Below are positions 56,644 to 63,888 of a DNA stretch of 64,000 nt, in pieces. Origin of the DNA: Rossellomorea aquimaris (lineage in GTDB: Bacteria; Bacillota; Bacilli; Bacillales; Bacillaceae_B); contig NZ_CP141595.1 of the NCBI RefSeq assembly GCF_035590735.1, positions 3,806,001 through 3,870,000 on the forward strand, written 5' to 3'. Position numbers and translations under genes: made by a program. Below the pieces are notes generated by a model. That model did no database searches and was not told the origin of the DNA. It saw only the letters and a program-made list of their open reading frames with translations. Every line of letters starts with the position of its first letter. Position 1 is the first letter of the stretch.

Positions 56644-57281
56644 CAGACTAATTCATTCCTTTGCGAATTCATAGATTTCAGCCACTCTACCTGAATATTC
56701 TCGTCCTTCATTTTCTCAATAACCGAACCTCTCTCTCCCACTATCAACGATGCTTTTTTATTCTGTAGATTAATTTTGCTTATTACTTCCCCTCCCAATT
56801 TTTTTAATATTGGTATCACAATCCGATTGCGAATGTCAGGTTCTCCGATAATTCTTCTTGCTTCCTTATAGTGATCAAATAAAAAAATGATCATGGATCT
56901 AACCATTGAAAGTCCGTCTTCTCTATTTAAATATTCCCTGGGACCAATCAATAAGTGCATTCCTAAATCTCCATTCCGATACTCATAGAATTCCTTGATT
57001 GGATCTTTTTCAATGGAGTATGCAATCAGGTAGCATACTGGTTTGCCGTTAAATGTTCCTATGTAAATATCTTTATGATCTGCTTCGATAGACTGCTTTA
57101 ACCATTGTTTAAACTCTGACATCGGCAGGTTCAACTTCCAAAATGGGGCAATGTGAGGTTGATGCATCCATTCATGGAGAGTGGACAAATCCCGATCGTA
57201 ATCTACCGGACGGAACAAAAAATTATCTGCCTTATCTCCTTTTATAATAAAGAATTCTGATTCATTAACTGTTTTAATCAT
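56643..57281 (-). CDS. IucB/AlcB-like GNAT acyltransferase, Fur-regulated paralogue
   Basis: A 212-aa GNAT protein whose layout matches the siderophore acetyltransferase at 12.5 kb: WMHQPHIAPFWKLNLP, GMHLLIGPREYLNREDGLSMVRSM and IIGEPDIRNRIVIPILKKLGG. It starts at the ATG seven bases after AGGGGG (an upstream TTG is possible). A perfect Fur box and TTGACA/TATAAT promoter precede it. It may acylate the same siderophore or a variant; a stand-alone copy away from any synthetase is unusual. Confidence 0.85.
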   Translation of the reverse strand: MIKTVNESEFFIIKGDKADNFLFRPVDYDRDLSTLHEWMHQPHIAPFWKLNLPMSEFKQWLKQSIEADHKDIYIGTFNGKPVCYLIAYSIEKDPIKEFYEYRNGDLGMHLLIGPREYLNREDGLSMVRSMIIFLFDHYKEARRIIGEPDIRNRIVIPILKKLGGEVISKINLQNKKASLIVGERGSVIEKMKDENIQVEWLKSMNSQRNELV

Positions 57282-57310
57282 GGTCAATCCCCCTGTTCAT
57301 TCAACTACAG

Positions 57311-57325
57311 TGATAATGATTATCA
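57311..57325 (-). promoter_or_regulatory. Fur box and promoter of the acyltransferase-esterase operon
   Basis: TGATAATGATTATCA is a perfect 7-1-7 Fur box, overlapping a second shifted half to 57330 (ATTATCATTATCA). On the minus strand TTGACA (57367-57372) and TATAAT (57343-57348) are spaced 18 bp, so Fur covers the start of transcription. Confidence 0.92.
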
Positions 57326-57483
57326 TTATCACGCACATTGATATTATATGAATTTGGGATTACACTTGTCAACCAACCTTTTGACCTATGTATACTCTCT
57401 GACCAGACCAGACCTTGCGAAAAAAGCCAAAATAAAAAGGCTCTTTTCGTGTAGTTTGTTGCTATTGTAGAGGAGAAAGTAAT

Positions 57484-57610
57484 AGTTGATTTCCGCTACA
57501 GGATGCTCGCTTTCCGCGGGGCTGGCGGTAAGCATCCTCGGCTGCGCCTGCGGGGTCTCACCTGTCCAGCTATTCCCGCAGGAGTCGAGCATCCTTCCGC
57601 TCCAATCAAC
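57484..57610. repeat. Palindromic repeat, family 2
   Basis: A 127-bp GC-rich element bounded by GTTGATT and AATCAAC. Inner arms AGGATGCTCG and CGAGCATCCT pair. It shares words (GCTTTCCGCGG, CGCAGGAGTC) with family 1. A collapsed copy lies at 62212-62233. Confidence 0.75.
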
Positions 57611-57714
57611 TTTCTGAGCATGAATCCTTAATGGAAAACAATTAAGATAAGAATTTTAGCAAACAATCTCATTTAAGGTAAGTAGAGATTGATCTTCCTT
57701 TTAAGGACCTTGAA

Positions 57715-57881
57715 GCTCTGTCATAAAAATTCTGTTAAAGATGGTGAGGGGAACTGCGCAGACTCCTGCGGAAGTACGGGCGTGCCGAGACCCCGGAAGC
57801 GAAGCTGAGGAGGCTCGGCCGAACGTCCGCGGAAAGCGGAGCAGTTCCCCTCACCATCCAGCATAAACTGGTTGACAGAGC
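57715..57881. repeat. MITE-like palindromic repeat, family 1 copy 2
   Basis: A 167-bp element with ends GCTCTGTCA/TGACAGAGC, the reverse complement of the one at 23.4 kb with a few substitutions. Inner arms GGTGAGGGGAACTGC and GCAGTTCCCCTCACC are perfect. Confidence 0.82.
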
Positions 57882-57934
57882 CCTGGCAGTTTCTATACTA
57901 GAAAAAACAACAATCTTTTCGAAAAGAGCCAATA

Positions 57935-57975
57935 AAAAAAGAGGCTGCTGAAATAAAATTCAACAACCTCTTTCT
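57935..57975 (-). terminator. Terminator of the qox operon
   Basis: AAAGAGG pairs with CCTCTTT at the base of a long imperfect hairpin, with a run of Ts on the minus strand, 8 bp after the last qox stop. Confidence 0.88.
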
Positions 57976-57983
57976 ATCAATCT

Positions 57984-58283
57984 TTAATGCATATTGCTCA
58001 ATACCCAAATTGATCCAAGTACGATTACAAGGGCTATAAATGCAGCAGACATCATTTTCCCTACCTGCCATCTGCCTTCTCCTTCTGTTACATGCATGAA
58101 CATAAACAGTTGGATTGCTGCCTGGATAAAGGCAAGAACAAATACGAGAGCAACCATCACATTATAAGCCAGTCCTGCGTAAAGTCCGAACCAAACGGCC
58201 AAAAATGTCAATGCAATGGATAAGACAAAACCTATGATCTGTGTCCAAGGAATACGACTATGATTCGCTGTATTGTGTTCCAT
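57984..58283 (-). CDS. qoxD: Quinol oxidase subunit IV
   Basis: About 99 aa with three hydrophobic helices: IIGFVLSIALTFLAVWFGLYAGL and the conserved FIQAAIQLFMFMHVTEGEG. Small subunit of the aa3-600 oxidase. The start at MEHNTA overlaps the stop of qoxC by one base (TAATG); a longer upstream frame would lie inside qoxC and is rejected. Confidence 0.92.
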   Translation of the reverse strand: MEHNTANHSRIPWTQIIGFVLSIALTFLAVWFGLYAGLAYNVMVALVFVLAFIQAAIQLFMFMHVTEGEGRWQVGKMMSAAFIALVIVLGSIWVLSNMH

Positions 58284-58900
58284 TATCCCACCATCCCTAG
58301 TAAGTAAACGCTTGTGAACACGAAGATCCATACAAAGTCCAAGAAGTGCCAATACAAGCTGGATACGAATAGTTTTTTAGCGGTATCTGGATTTAATCCT
58401 TGTCTTTTCACCTGGAACATAACCAGTATAATCCATAAAATACCTAATGATACGTGGAGACCATGCGTTCCGGTCAATAGATAGAAAGAAGACCAGTATG
58501 CATTGGTTCCCATAGCGGCTCCCTCATGAATAAGGTGAAGGAATTCCGTGATTTCCATGTAAAGGAATCCTGCGCCAAAGAGCAGGGTGATGATCAGCCA
58601 GACCATCATCCCTTTAACATTCCTTCTTCTTAATTCATTTATTGATAACCCTGACGTGAAACTACTGATTAATAATAGTAACGTCATGATGATTGTATTC
58701 TTCAGATCAAACACTTCAGATGGAAGCGGACCTCCAACCGTGCCGCTTTCAAGGGCAAAGAATGTCGCGAAGATAGTGGCAAATAGAGCTACTTCCGCCC
58801 CCAGGAAAACCCAGAATCCGAAAATATTCAGTTTGCCGATCTCCGATTGATACTCAAGTGGCGTATTGGGATCTACATTCGTACTATGTGCCATATTCAC
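58283..58900 (-). CDS. qoxC: Quinol oxidase subunit III
   Basis: A 205-aa, five-helix protein: FWVFLGAEVALFATIFATFFALE and FYLLTGTHGLHVSLGILWIILV, typical of heme-copper oxidase subunit III. It overlaps qoxB by four bases (ATGA), indicating coupled translation. Confidence 0.93.
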   Translation of the reverse strand: MNMAHSTNVDPNTPLEYQSEIGKLNIFGFWVFLGAEVALFATIFATFFALESGTVGGPLPSEVFDLKNTIIMTLLLLISSFTSGLSINELRRRNVKGMMVWLIITLLFGAGFLYMEITEFLHLIHEGAAMGTNAYWSSFYLLTGTHGLHVSLGILWIILVMFQVKRQGLNPDTAKKLFVSSLYWHFLDFVWIFVFTSVYLLGMVG

Positions 58901-60861
58901 GCCTCCCTCTTATACGGATTTTCAGTTTTTTCTATTTCTTCCACACTTACGTAGTAACCAGCATCCTGTTTGTGTGAAAATAGTGAGCGGTAAGCCATGC
59001 ATCCGAAGATACCAATAAGGGCAAGAATCGCCATCCACCACAGTTCAAACACCAAGCCGAATCCTCCAACGAAGAATAACCCGGACATGATGAATGGTGT
59101 CCCTGCATTGCTCGGCATATGAATCGGTTTATACCCCACCTTTTCAGGCTTACCTGATTCTTTGCTTTCTTGTTTCATATAGTAAAATGCATCCGCACTT
59201 TTCACTTCAGGAACATGAGCGAAGTTATAATGAGGTGGAATGGCAGAGCTAGTCGCCCATTCAAGTGTACGTCCATCCCAAGCGTCCCCGGATAGTTCCC
59301 GTTTCGCAAAACGATAGCTATAGTAAACGTTATAGACGATGATCATGAATCCTACGCCCATTCCGAATGCCCCTACGGAAGAGATGACATTCAATGCTGT
59401 CCAGCCATCTTCCGGTCCGTACGTGTACACACGTCTTGGCATACCGGAAAATCCTAAGACGAATTGTGGTAAGAAACAAACATTGAAACCGATAGAGAAA
59501 AACCAGAAAGCCCATTTCCCTATGCGTTCATTCATCTTATGTCCAAACATTTTTGGATACCAATATACAAGTCCCGCGAAGCAGGCAAACACTACGCCGG
59601 CAATCAGCGTGTAGTGAAAATGAGCAACCAGGAAGTAGTTATTGTGATACTGGAAATCTGCTGCGGCCATACCGAGCATGACCCCTGTCACTCCACCAAT
59701 CAGGAATGTCGGAATGAACGCAACCGACCACATCATGGCGACTGTAAATTCAATCCGTCCCTTGTAAAGAGTACCCAACCAGTTGAATATCTTGATCCCG
59801 GTCGGTATGGCGATTGCCATCGTCGAAATCGAGAATACACTGTTAACCGCAGCGCTGCCCCCCATTGTAAAGAAGTGGTGAACCCACACAACGAAGCTTA
59901 ATCCTGAAATGGCTACAAGTGAGATAATCATCGATTTATAACCAAACAATGTTTTTCTTGCAAATGTAGCAATGATTTCTGAAAAAATACCGAAAGCAGG
60001 CAAGATAACGATATATACTTCCGGGTGTCCCCATAGCCAGAATAAATTCGACCAAAGCATCGGATTCCCGCCGTCTGTCAGGGTGAAGAAATGCGTACCG
60101 AATAATCGGTCAAATGTCATCAACGCTAATGTCACCGTTAAGATCGGGAAAGCAAATACGATGATGAATGCTGTGATCAATGTCGTCCACGTGAACATCG
60201 GCATACGAAGAAGCGTCATGCCTGGTGCACGCATTTTAATAATCGTAACAACAAAGTTAATCCCCGTTAATAATGTACCAATTCCGGAAATCTGCAAGCC
60301 AAGGAGGTAATAGTTAATTCCCGGTCCAGGACTTCCTTCAATTGCCAGTGGTGCGTAGTTCGTCCAACCTGCATCCGGTGATCCACCGAATACGAACGAC
60401 ATATTGAAAAGAATCGCCCCAAACATGAATGACCAAAAACTTAAGTTGTTCAGGAATGGGAATGCGACGTCCCTTGCACCGATTTGGAGAGGGACTACGA
60501 CGTTCATTAGTCCAAGTAAGAATGGCATCGCCATGAATAGAATCATGATCGTACCATGAGTCGTAAAGATTTCATTGTAGTGCTGTGATGATAAAAATTC
60601 ATTATTGGGCACCGTTAACTGCGCCCTCATTAAAAGTGCATCGACTCCTCCGCGGAAGAGCATGATCAATGCAGCAATAATATACATGATACCTATTTTT
60701 TTATGATCAACACTCGTGATCCAGTCATTCCACAGCCATTTCCATTTTTTAAAGTACGTAAGGGTCGCGACGATCCCAATTACGGTGAAAACGATTGAAA
60801 TGTTGGCTCCAAGAATCAACGGATCATTGAGGATTAAATTATCTTTAATAAAATCAAACAT
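58897..60861 (-). CDS. qoxB: Quinol oxidase subunit I
   Basis: A 654-aa heme-copper oxidase main subunit with about 14 helices. Heme and CuB ligands are visible: HGTIMILFMAMP (heme a His), WGHPEVYIVILPAFG (CuB His with the cross-linked Tyr), VHHFFTMG (two CuB His) and HFHYTLIAG (heme ligands). Pumps protons while reducing oxygen with electrons from menaquinol. AGGAGG-type site before the ATG. Length matches QoxB (649 aa in B. subtilis). Confidence 0.95.
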   Translation of the reverse strand: MFDFIKDNLILNDPLILGANISIVFTVIGIVATLTYFKKWKWLWNDWITSVDHKKIGIMYIIAALIMLFRGGVDALLMRAQLTVPNNEFLSSQHYNEIFTTHGTIMILFMAMPFLLGLMNVVVPLQIGARDVAFPFLNNLSFWSFMFGAILFNMSFVFGGSPDAGWTNYAPLAIEGSPGPGINYYLLGLQISGIGTLLTGINFVVTIIKMRAPGMTLLRMPMFTWTTLITAFIIVFAFPILTVTLALMTFDRLFGTHFFTLTDGGNPMLWSNLFWLWGHPEVYIVILPAFGIFSEIIATFARKTLFGYKSMIISLVAISGLSFVVWVHHFFTMGGSAAVNSVFSISTMAIAIPTGIKIFNWLGTLYKGRIEFTVAMMWSVAFIPTFLIGGVTGVMLGMAAADFQYHNNYFLVAHFHYTLIAGVVFACFAGLVYWYPKMFGHKMNERIGKWAFWFFSIGFNVCFLPQFVLGFSGMPRRVYTYGPEDGWTALNVISSVGAFGMGVGFMIIVYNVYYSYRFAKRELSGDAWDGRTLEWATSSAIPPHYNFAHVPEVKSADAFYYMKQESKESGKPEKVGYKPIHMPSNAGTPFIMSGLFFVGGFGLVFELWWMAILALIGIFGCMAYRSLFSHKQDAGYYVSVEEIEKTENPYKREA

Positions 60862-60877
60862 CTAGAGTCCTCCTTTC

Positions 60878-61930
60878 TTAGTGCTCATGTCCTTCGTTAT
60901 TTTCGTGGTCTTTATGCTCTTCATCGTCATGGCCTTCATGTTCTTTCATGTCCCCATGCTCTTCATGGTTATCATGATCCTCCATGTCTCCATGGTCACC
61001 GTGATTTCCATGACTTGACTTTGCCTCTTTATCTGCACCATGTGAAGATGCCTCAACGCCATACTTCTCACGGATCGCCATGGCATATTCAGAGTTCTTC
61101 CCATGGTCGACAAAGGCTAAATGAGTGGATGAAAAGGTCATTTCATCAACTGTGTCAGGCAGCATGAGCTTTTCATATGTCTCTTCCGTCAATTTCGGCT
61201 CATTTTCCTGAGAGTCTTTTACCCACTCTCTATACTTCTCTTCTTCCAACGCAACAAAATCAAACTTTTGGTGGGTCATTCCTTCACCAGTGAAGTTTGA
61301 GTTTCTACCATCATAGGTACCCGGCTCATCAGCCTGTAAGTATAAATCATTCACCATTCCAGGCATCCCATAAATCTGTCCGCCGATTTGCGGCACCCAG
61401 AAAGAAGCCATGGAATCTGCAGCCGTCACCTTGAATAAAATGGGATGGTCTTCTGGTACATTGACATAGTTGACCGTCTCAATACCTTCTTCCGGATAAC
61501 TGAAGATCCACTTCCAATCAGCAGCAGTGGCATGGATTACAATCGGATCTTTATGTGCCGTGGCTTTAGGAGCTTCCCTTAATTCATATAATGCCTTTGT
61601 ATTTGGGATAGACAAAGCAATAACAATCAATACAGGAATAAGCGTCCATATAATTTCTAATTTTGTACTCCCGTGCATTTCGGGCTTGTAATCACTATCC
61701 TTTTTACTGCTTCGATATTTTAGGAGAATAACAGTAAAGAAGGAAAGAACGACAACCATAATGCCAAGCATATAGTAGATTGACAGCATGATCAGATCTT
61801 TCTGAACGGCCCCTACCGGCCCTTTCGGATCGAGAATGATCATTTCACTTCCCGAACTGAATATAATGATGAAAAATAATGAAACCAGACTGATCAACAC
61901 AATCAAGTATGGCTTGAATTTATTAAACAT
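60878..61930 (-). CDS. qoxA: Quinol oxidase subunit II with a histidine-rich tail
   Basis: A 350-aa subunit II. Two N-terminal helices, MILDPKGPVGAVQ, TKLEIIWTLIPVLIVIALSIPNT and DWKWIFSYPEEGIETVNYVNVPEDHP match QoxA. The Cys and His ligands of CuA are absent, so this is a quinol and not a cytochrome c oxidase. Unlike B. subtilis QoxA there is no lipobox Cys in the signal region. The last 55 residues contain 13 His and many Asp/Glu. GGAAGGTG precedes the ATG. First gene of qoxABCD. Confidence 0.93.
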   Translation of the reverse strand: MFNKFKPYLIVLISLVSLFFIIIFSSGSEMIILDPKGPVGAVQKDLIMLSIYYMLGIMVVVLSFFTVILLKYRSSKKDSDYKPEMHGSTKLEIIWTLIPVLIVIALSIPNTKALYELREAPKATAHKDPIVIHATAADWKWIFSYPEEGIETVNYVNVPEDHPILFKVTAADSMASFWVPQIGGQIYGMPGMVNDLYLQADEPGTYDGRNSNFTGEGMTHQKFDFVALEEEKYREWVKDSQENEPKLTEETYEKLMLPDTVDEMTFSSTHLAFVDHGKNSEYAMAIREKYGVEASSHGADKEAKSSHGNHGDHGDMEDHDNHEEHGDMKEHEGHDDEEHKDHENNEGHEH

Positions 61931-62106
61931 AGGGAAATCACCTTCCTTTATGTCGGATTTATCACTGTAGACCTATACTATCAAATTCTATTAAAAGGTA
62001 CCCTTGTTTCACTCAACTTTAAACAGATTTTCGAAATTTCGTCGAAGTTTATTCACAGAACGGTAACAATGTTGGAAAGAAATGCTCACAACTCAAAAAA
62101 ATAACT

Positions 62107-62138
62107 CTCAAAATTATTTGAGAATAATTTTGAGAGCG
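62107..62138 (-). terminator. Terminator-like hairpin upstream of qoxA
   Basis: CTCTCAAAATTATT and AATAATTTTGAGAG form a perfect 14-bp stem with a four-base loop and a T-rich tail on the minus strand. It would block readthrough from ssrA into qox. Confidence 0.75.
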
Positions 62139-62487
62139 GTTTATAGGTTGATTATTGGGAAAATTAAGAGCGTGTTTCGCTAACTTTGATGTCTTGATAA
62201 AGCGAGTAGTAGTTGATTTCCGCTCCAATCAACTTTCCAAGTATGAGTCTTAAAGTAGACAAATTTTAATCCCTACACGTTTTAACAAGAGCATTTTCAA
62301 AGTGTTCTGCGGGTAAATTTTAGCTGGTATAGTAGAAATCCTGTTTATTCAATTGCTTGTTGTCACTATTGATCTCTGGCACACAGATCTCTAATATATG
62401 ATGAGGGTAACTCCTTAGATTCCTGCGAAATAACGGTTGTACCTAAAGATACTTACAAAATTATTTTTGAAAAACTTATTAATCAAA
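62139..62487. repeat. Decayed remnants of both palindromic repeat families
   Basis: GTTGATTTCCGCTCCAATCAAC (62212-62233) is family 2 with its interior missing. At about 62400-62455 a stretch GATGAGGGTAACTC..GATTCCTGCGAAATAACGG is a degraded family 1 copy. Nothing else is seen in this gap. Confidence 0.65.
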
Positions 62488-62518
62488 ATAAAAAACCACC
62501 AAATATGTATTTGGTGGA
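62488..62518 (-). terminator. Terminator of ssrA
   Basis: CCACCAAATA and TATTTGGTGG pair around two bases; six Ts follow on the minus strand. The 5' arm includes the last bases (CCA end) of the tmRNA. Confidence 0.92.
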
Positions 62519-63150
62519 GACGGTGGGACGTGCACTTCCATGCTTTCGACATGGCACTGACTATATCTTGAACCTGTAGTAGAGGTCCTTTGGCGTATTA
62601 TGCGAAATATAAATTTATCTGTTGAGAGATATAAATTCCGCATCCTAGTACTACCGAGGTTCGGCAGCCTATAAGTCGATACACGGCTGTTGGATTGCTC
62701 CACATACCGCTCGGCATTGCCTTATCACACTGTGTGTGACTTAGGTTTCACCGATAAAGCCAAATTTTCACTTATGTGTTGCCACATAAGGCGACTATAA
62801 CTAATCGAACCCACGTCCAGAAACATCGCCACTTAAGCGTCTACGAGCGTAGTCGATATATTCGCAAGTTCACTGCAGCTTCTGCCTATCGACGGGCGTC
62901 CGTGCAGCTAGTCTGATTGTTCTCTTCCTTTGTCCTCAGACGGTGGACTCCGGCGTAGCCTACTAAGAGTGAGTCCCTTACCCTACCACATAGGCGATGG
63001 AGGGAGGAACAGCTAAAGCGCTATTATGCAGCTAAAGCTAAGTTATTGTTAGTTTTGCCAGTTATTATTGGCTTTGACGTTTTATCGTGGACGATCCCCA
63101 CGGCTCGCAACCTAAGCTCGAACTATCCCTGTCGAATCCGTAACGTCCCC
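62512..63150 (-). ncRNA. ssrA: tmRNA (ssrA), split by a group I intron in its T-loop
   Basis: Read on the minus strand, the gene starts GGGGACGTTACGGATTCGAC and ends CGTCTCCACCA; the ends pair as a 7-bp acceptor stem. Exon 1 is 347 nt (63150-62804) and exon 2 is 17 nt (62528-62512), mature RNA 364 nt. Splicing restores the T arm GTGGG-TTCGATT-CCCAC. The tag frame (63059-63024) reads GGC AAA ACT AAC AAT AAC TTA GCT TTA GCT GCA TAA, so the tag is (A)GKTNNNLALAA, short compared with B. subtilis (A)GKTNSFNQNVALAA. smpB, its protein partner, is directly upstream. tmRNA frees stalled ribosomes. Confidence 0.95.
62529..62803 (-). other. ORF-less group I intron (IC3-like) in ssrA
   Basis: 275 nt. 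P1: exon end CGAU pairs with intron GUCG (62795-62792), giving the required U.G at the 5' splice site. P2: CTTATGTG-GCAA-CACATAAG (62790-62771), a perfect 8-bp stem with GNRA loop. P4-P6 strand GGTGAAACCTAAGTC..AAGGCAATGCCGAGC closely resembles the Azoarcus/Anabaena IC3 introns as I recall them. R-like GTATCGACTTATAGG and S element AAGATATAGTC (62569-62559) give P7. The intron ends in G (62529). No endonuclease gene lies inside. Confidence 0.92.
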
Positions 63151-63246
63151 ATGATAGAAAGGGAAGAACGGGAAAGAATAAGTTCAGCGTGTAAGTCACT
63201 TATTCAATTGTTCTTACAGCCACAAGATTACCTCGCGACATCTATT

Positions 63247-63274
63247 AGTATAACAAATCCTGAGATAATTGCAA
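63247..63274 (-). promoter_or_regulatory. Promoter of ssrA
   Basis: TTGCAA, 16 bp, TATACT on the minus strand, about 95 bp before the mature 5' end of tmRNA. A precursor with a leader cut by RNase P is expected. Read-through from smpB is also possible. Confidence 0.55.
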
Positions 63275-63300
63275 ATGTCAGATTCCGGAAATCTGTACAA

Positions 63301-63771
63301 TTACATCCCTTTTTGACGCTGAGCCAGTTCTCTCTGGATAGAGCGATTTGCTTCTTTTCGTTTCAAATCTTCACGTTTGTCATACTTTTTCTTACCACGG
63401 GCAAGACCGATCAGAAGCTTGGCTACACCATTTTTGATGTAAAGCTTTAACGGAACGATACTATATCCTGCTTCCTTCGAATCACCGATCAGTTTATTGA
63501 TTTGCTTTTTATGAAGCAATAGCTTACGTGTTCTGAGAGGTTCGTGATTAAATCGATTTCCCTGTTCATATGGACTGATGTGCATATTATGAACGAAAAT
63601 TTCTCCATTTTGAACACGGGCAAAAGAATCTTTCAAGTTCACGCGACCGCCACGGATCGCTTTGATTTCAGTTCCCTGCAGCACAAGACCCGCCTCATAT
63701 GTTTCTTCTACGGCATAGTCATGACGCGCCTTTTTATTTTGGGCAATAAGTTTGCCTTCTCCCTTTGGCAT
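63301..63771 (-). CDS. smpB: SsrA-binding protein SmpB
   Basis: A 156-aa protein, same length as in B. subtilis. Landmarks: GEGKLIAQNKKARHDYAVEETYEAGLVLQGTEIKAIR-like start (about 4-40), NMHISPYEQGNRFNHEPLRTRKLL and the basic C-terminal tail GKKKYDKREDLKRKEANRSIQRE. It binds tmRNA and carries it into the ribosome. Start at MPKGEGK behind AGGGGG; an in-frame upstream ATG would add 11 residues absent from homologues. Confidence 0.96.
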   Translation of the reverse strand: MPKGEGKLIAQNKKARHDYAVEETYEAGLVLQGTEIKAIRGGRVNLKDSFARVQNGEIFVHNMHISPYEQGNRFNHEPLRTRKLLLHKKQINKLIGDSKEAGYSIVPLKLYIKNGVAKLLIGLARGKKKYDKREDLKRKEANRSIQRELAQRQKGM

Positions 63772-63850
63772 TGGAATCCCCCTAGTCATCGCTGGTTTAC
63801 TCATTATTATCTCATATTTCTTAGAAAAATTGTATTGTTACACTTGGAAA

Positions 63851-63882
63851 AGAAAAGGAGCAAAGGTTATCCCATTGCTCCT
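63851..63882 (-). terminator. Terminator after rnr
   Basis: GGAGCAA and TTGCTCC form the stem around 11 bases, with CTTTTC on the minus strand, just after the rnr stop. smpB therefore needs its own promoter or readthrough. Confidence 0.8.
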
Positions 63883-63888
63883 GAACCT

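Noticed and set aside
60878..61930. Cytochrome c oxidase subunit II (ctaC)
   Set aside because: The CuA ligands and any cytochrome c domain are missing, and the sequence matches QoxA landmarks, so a quinol oxidase is the better call.
62107..62138. Perfect hairpin before qoxA as an operator
   Set aside because: The loop and T-rich tail on the minus strand fit a terminator stopping transcription from ssrA; an operator role is not needed.
62479..62703. Open frame across the ssrA 3' end
   Set aside because: It spans the tmRNA exon and the ribozyme core; the RNA structure explains the sequence and there is no ribosome site. It is not an intron-encoded endonuclease.
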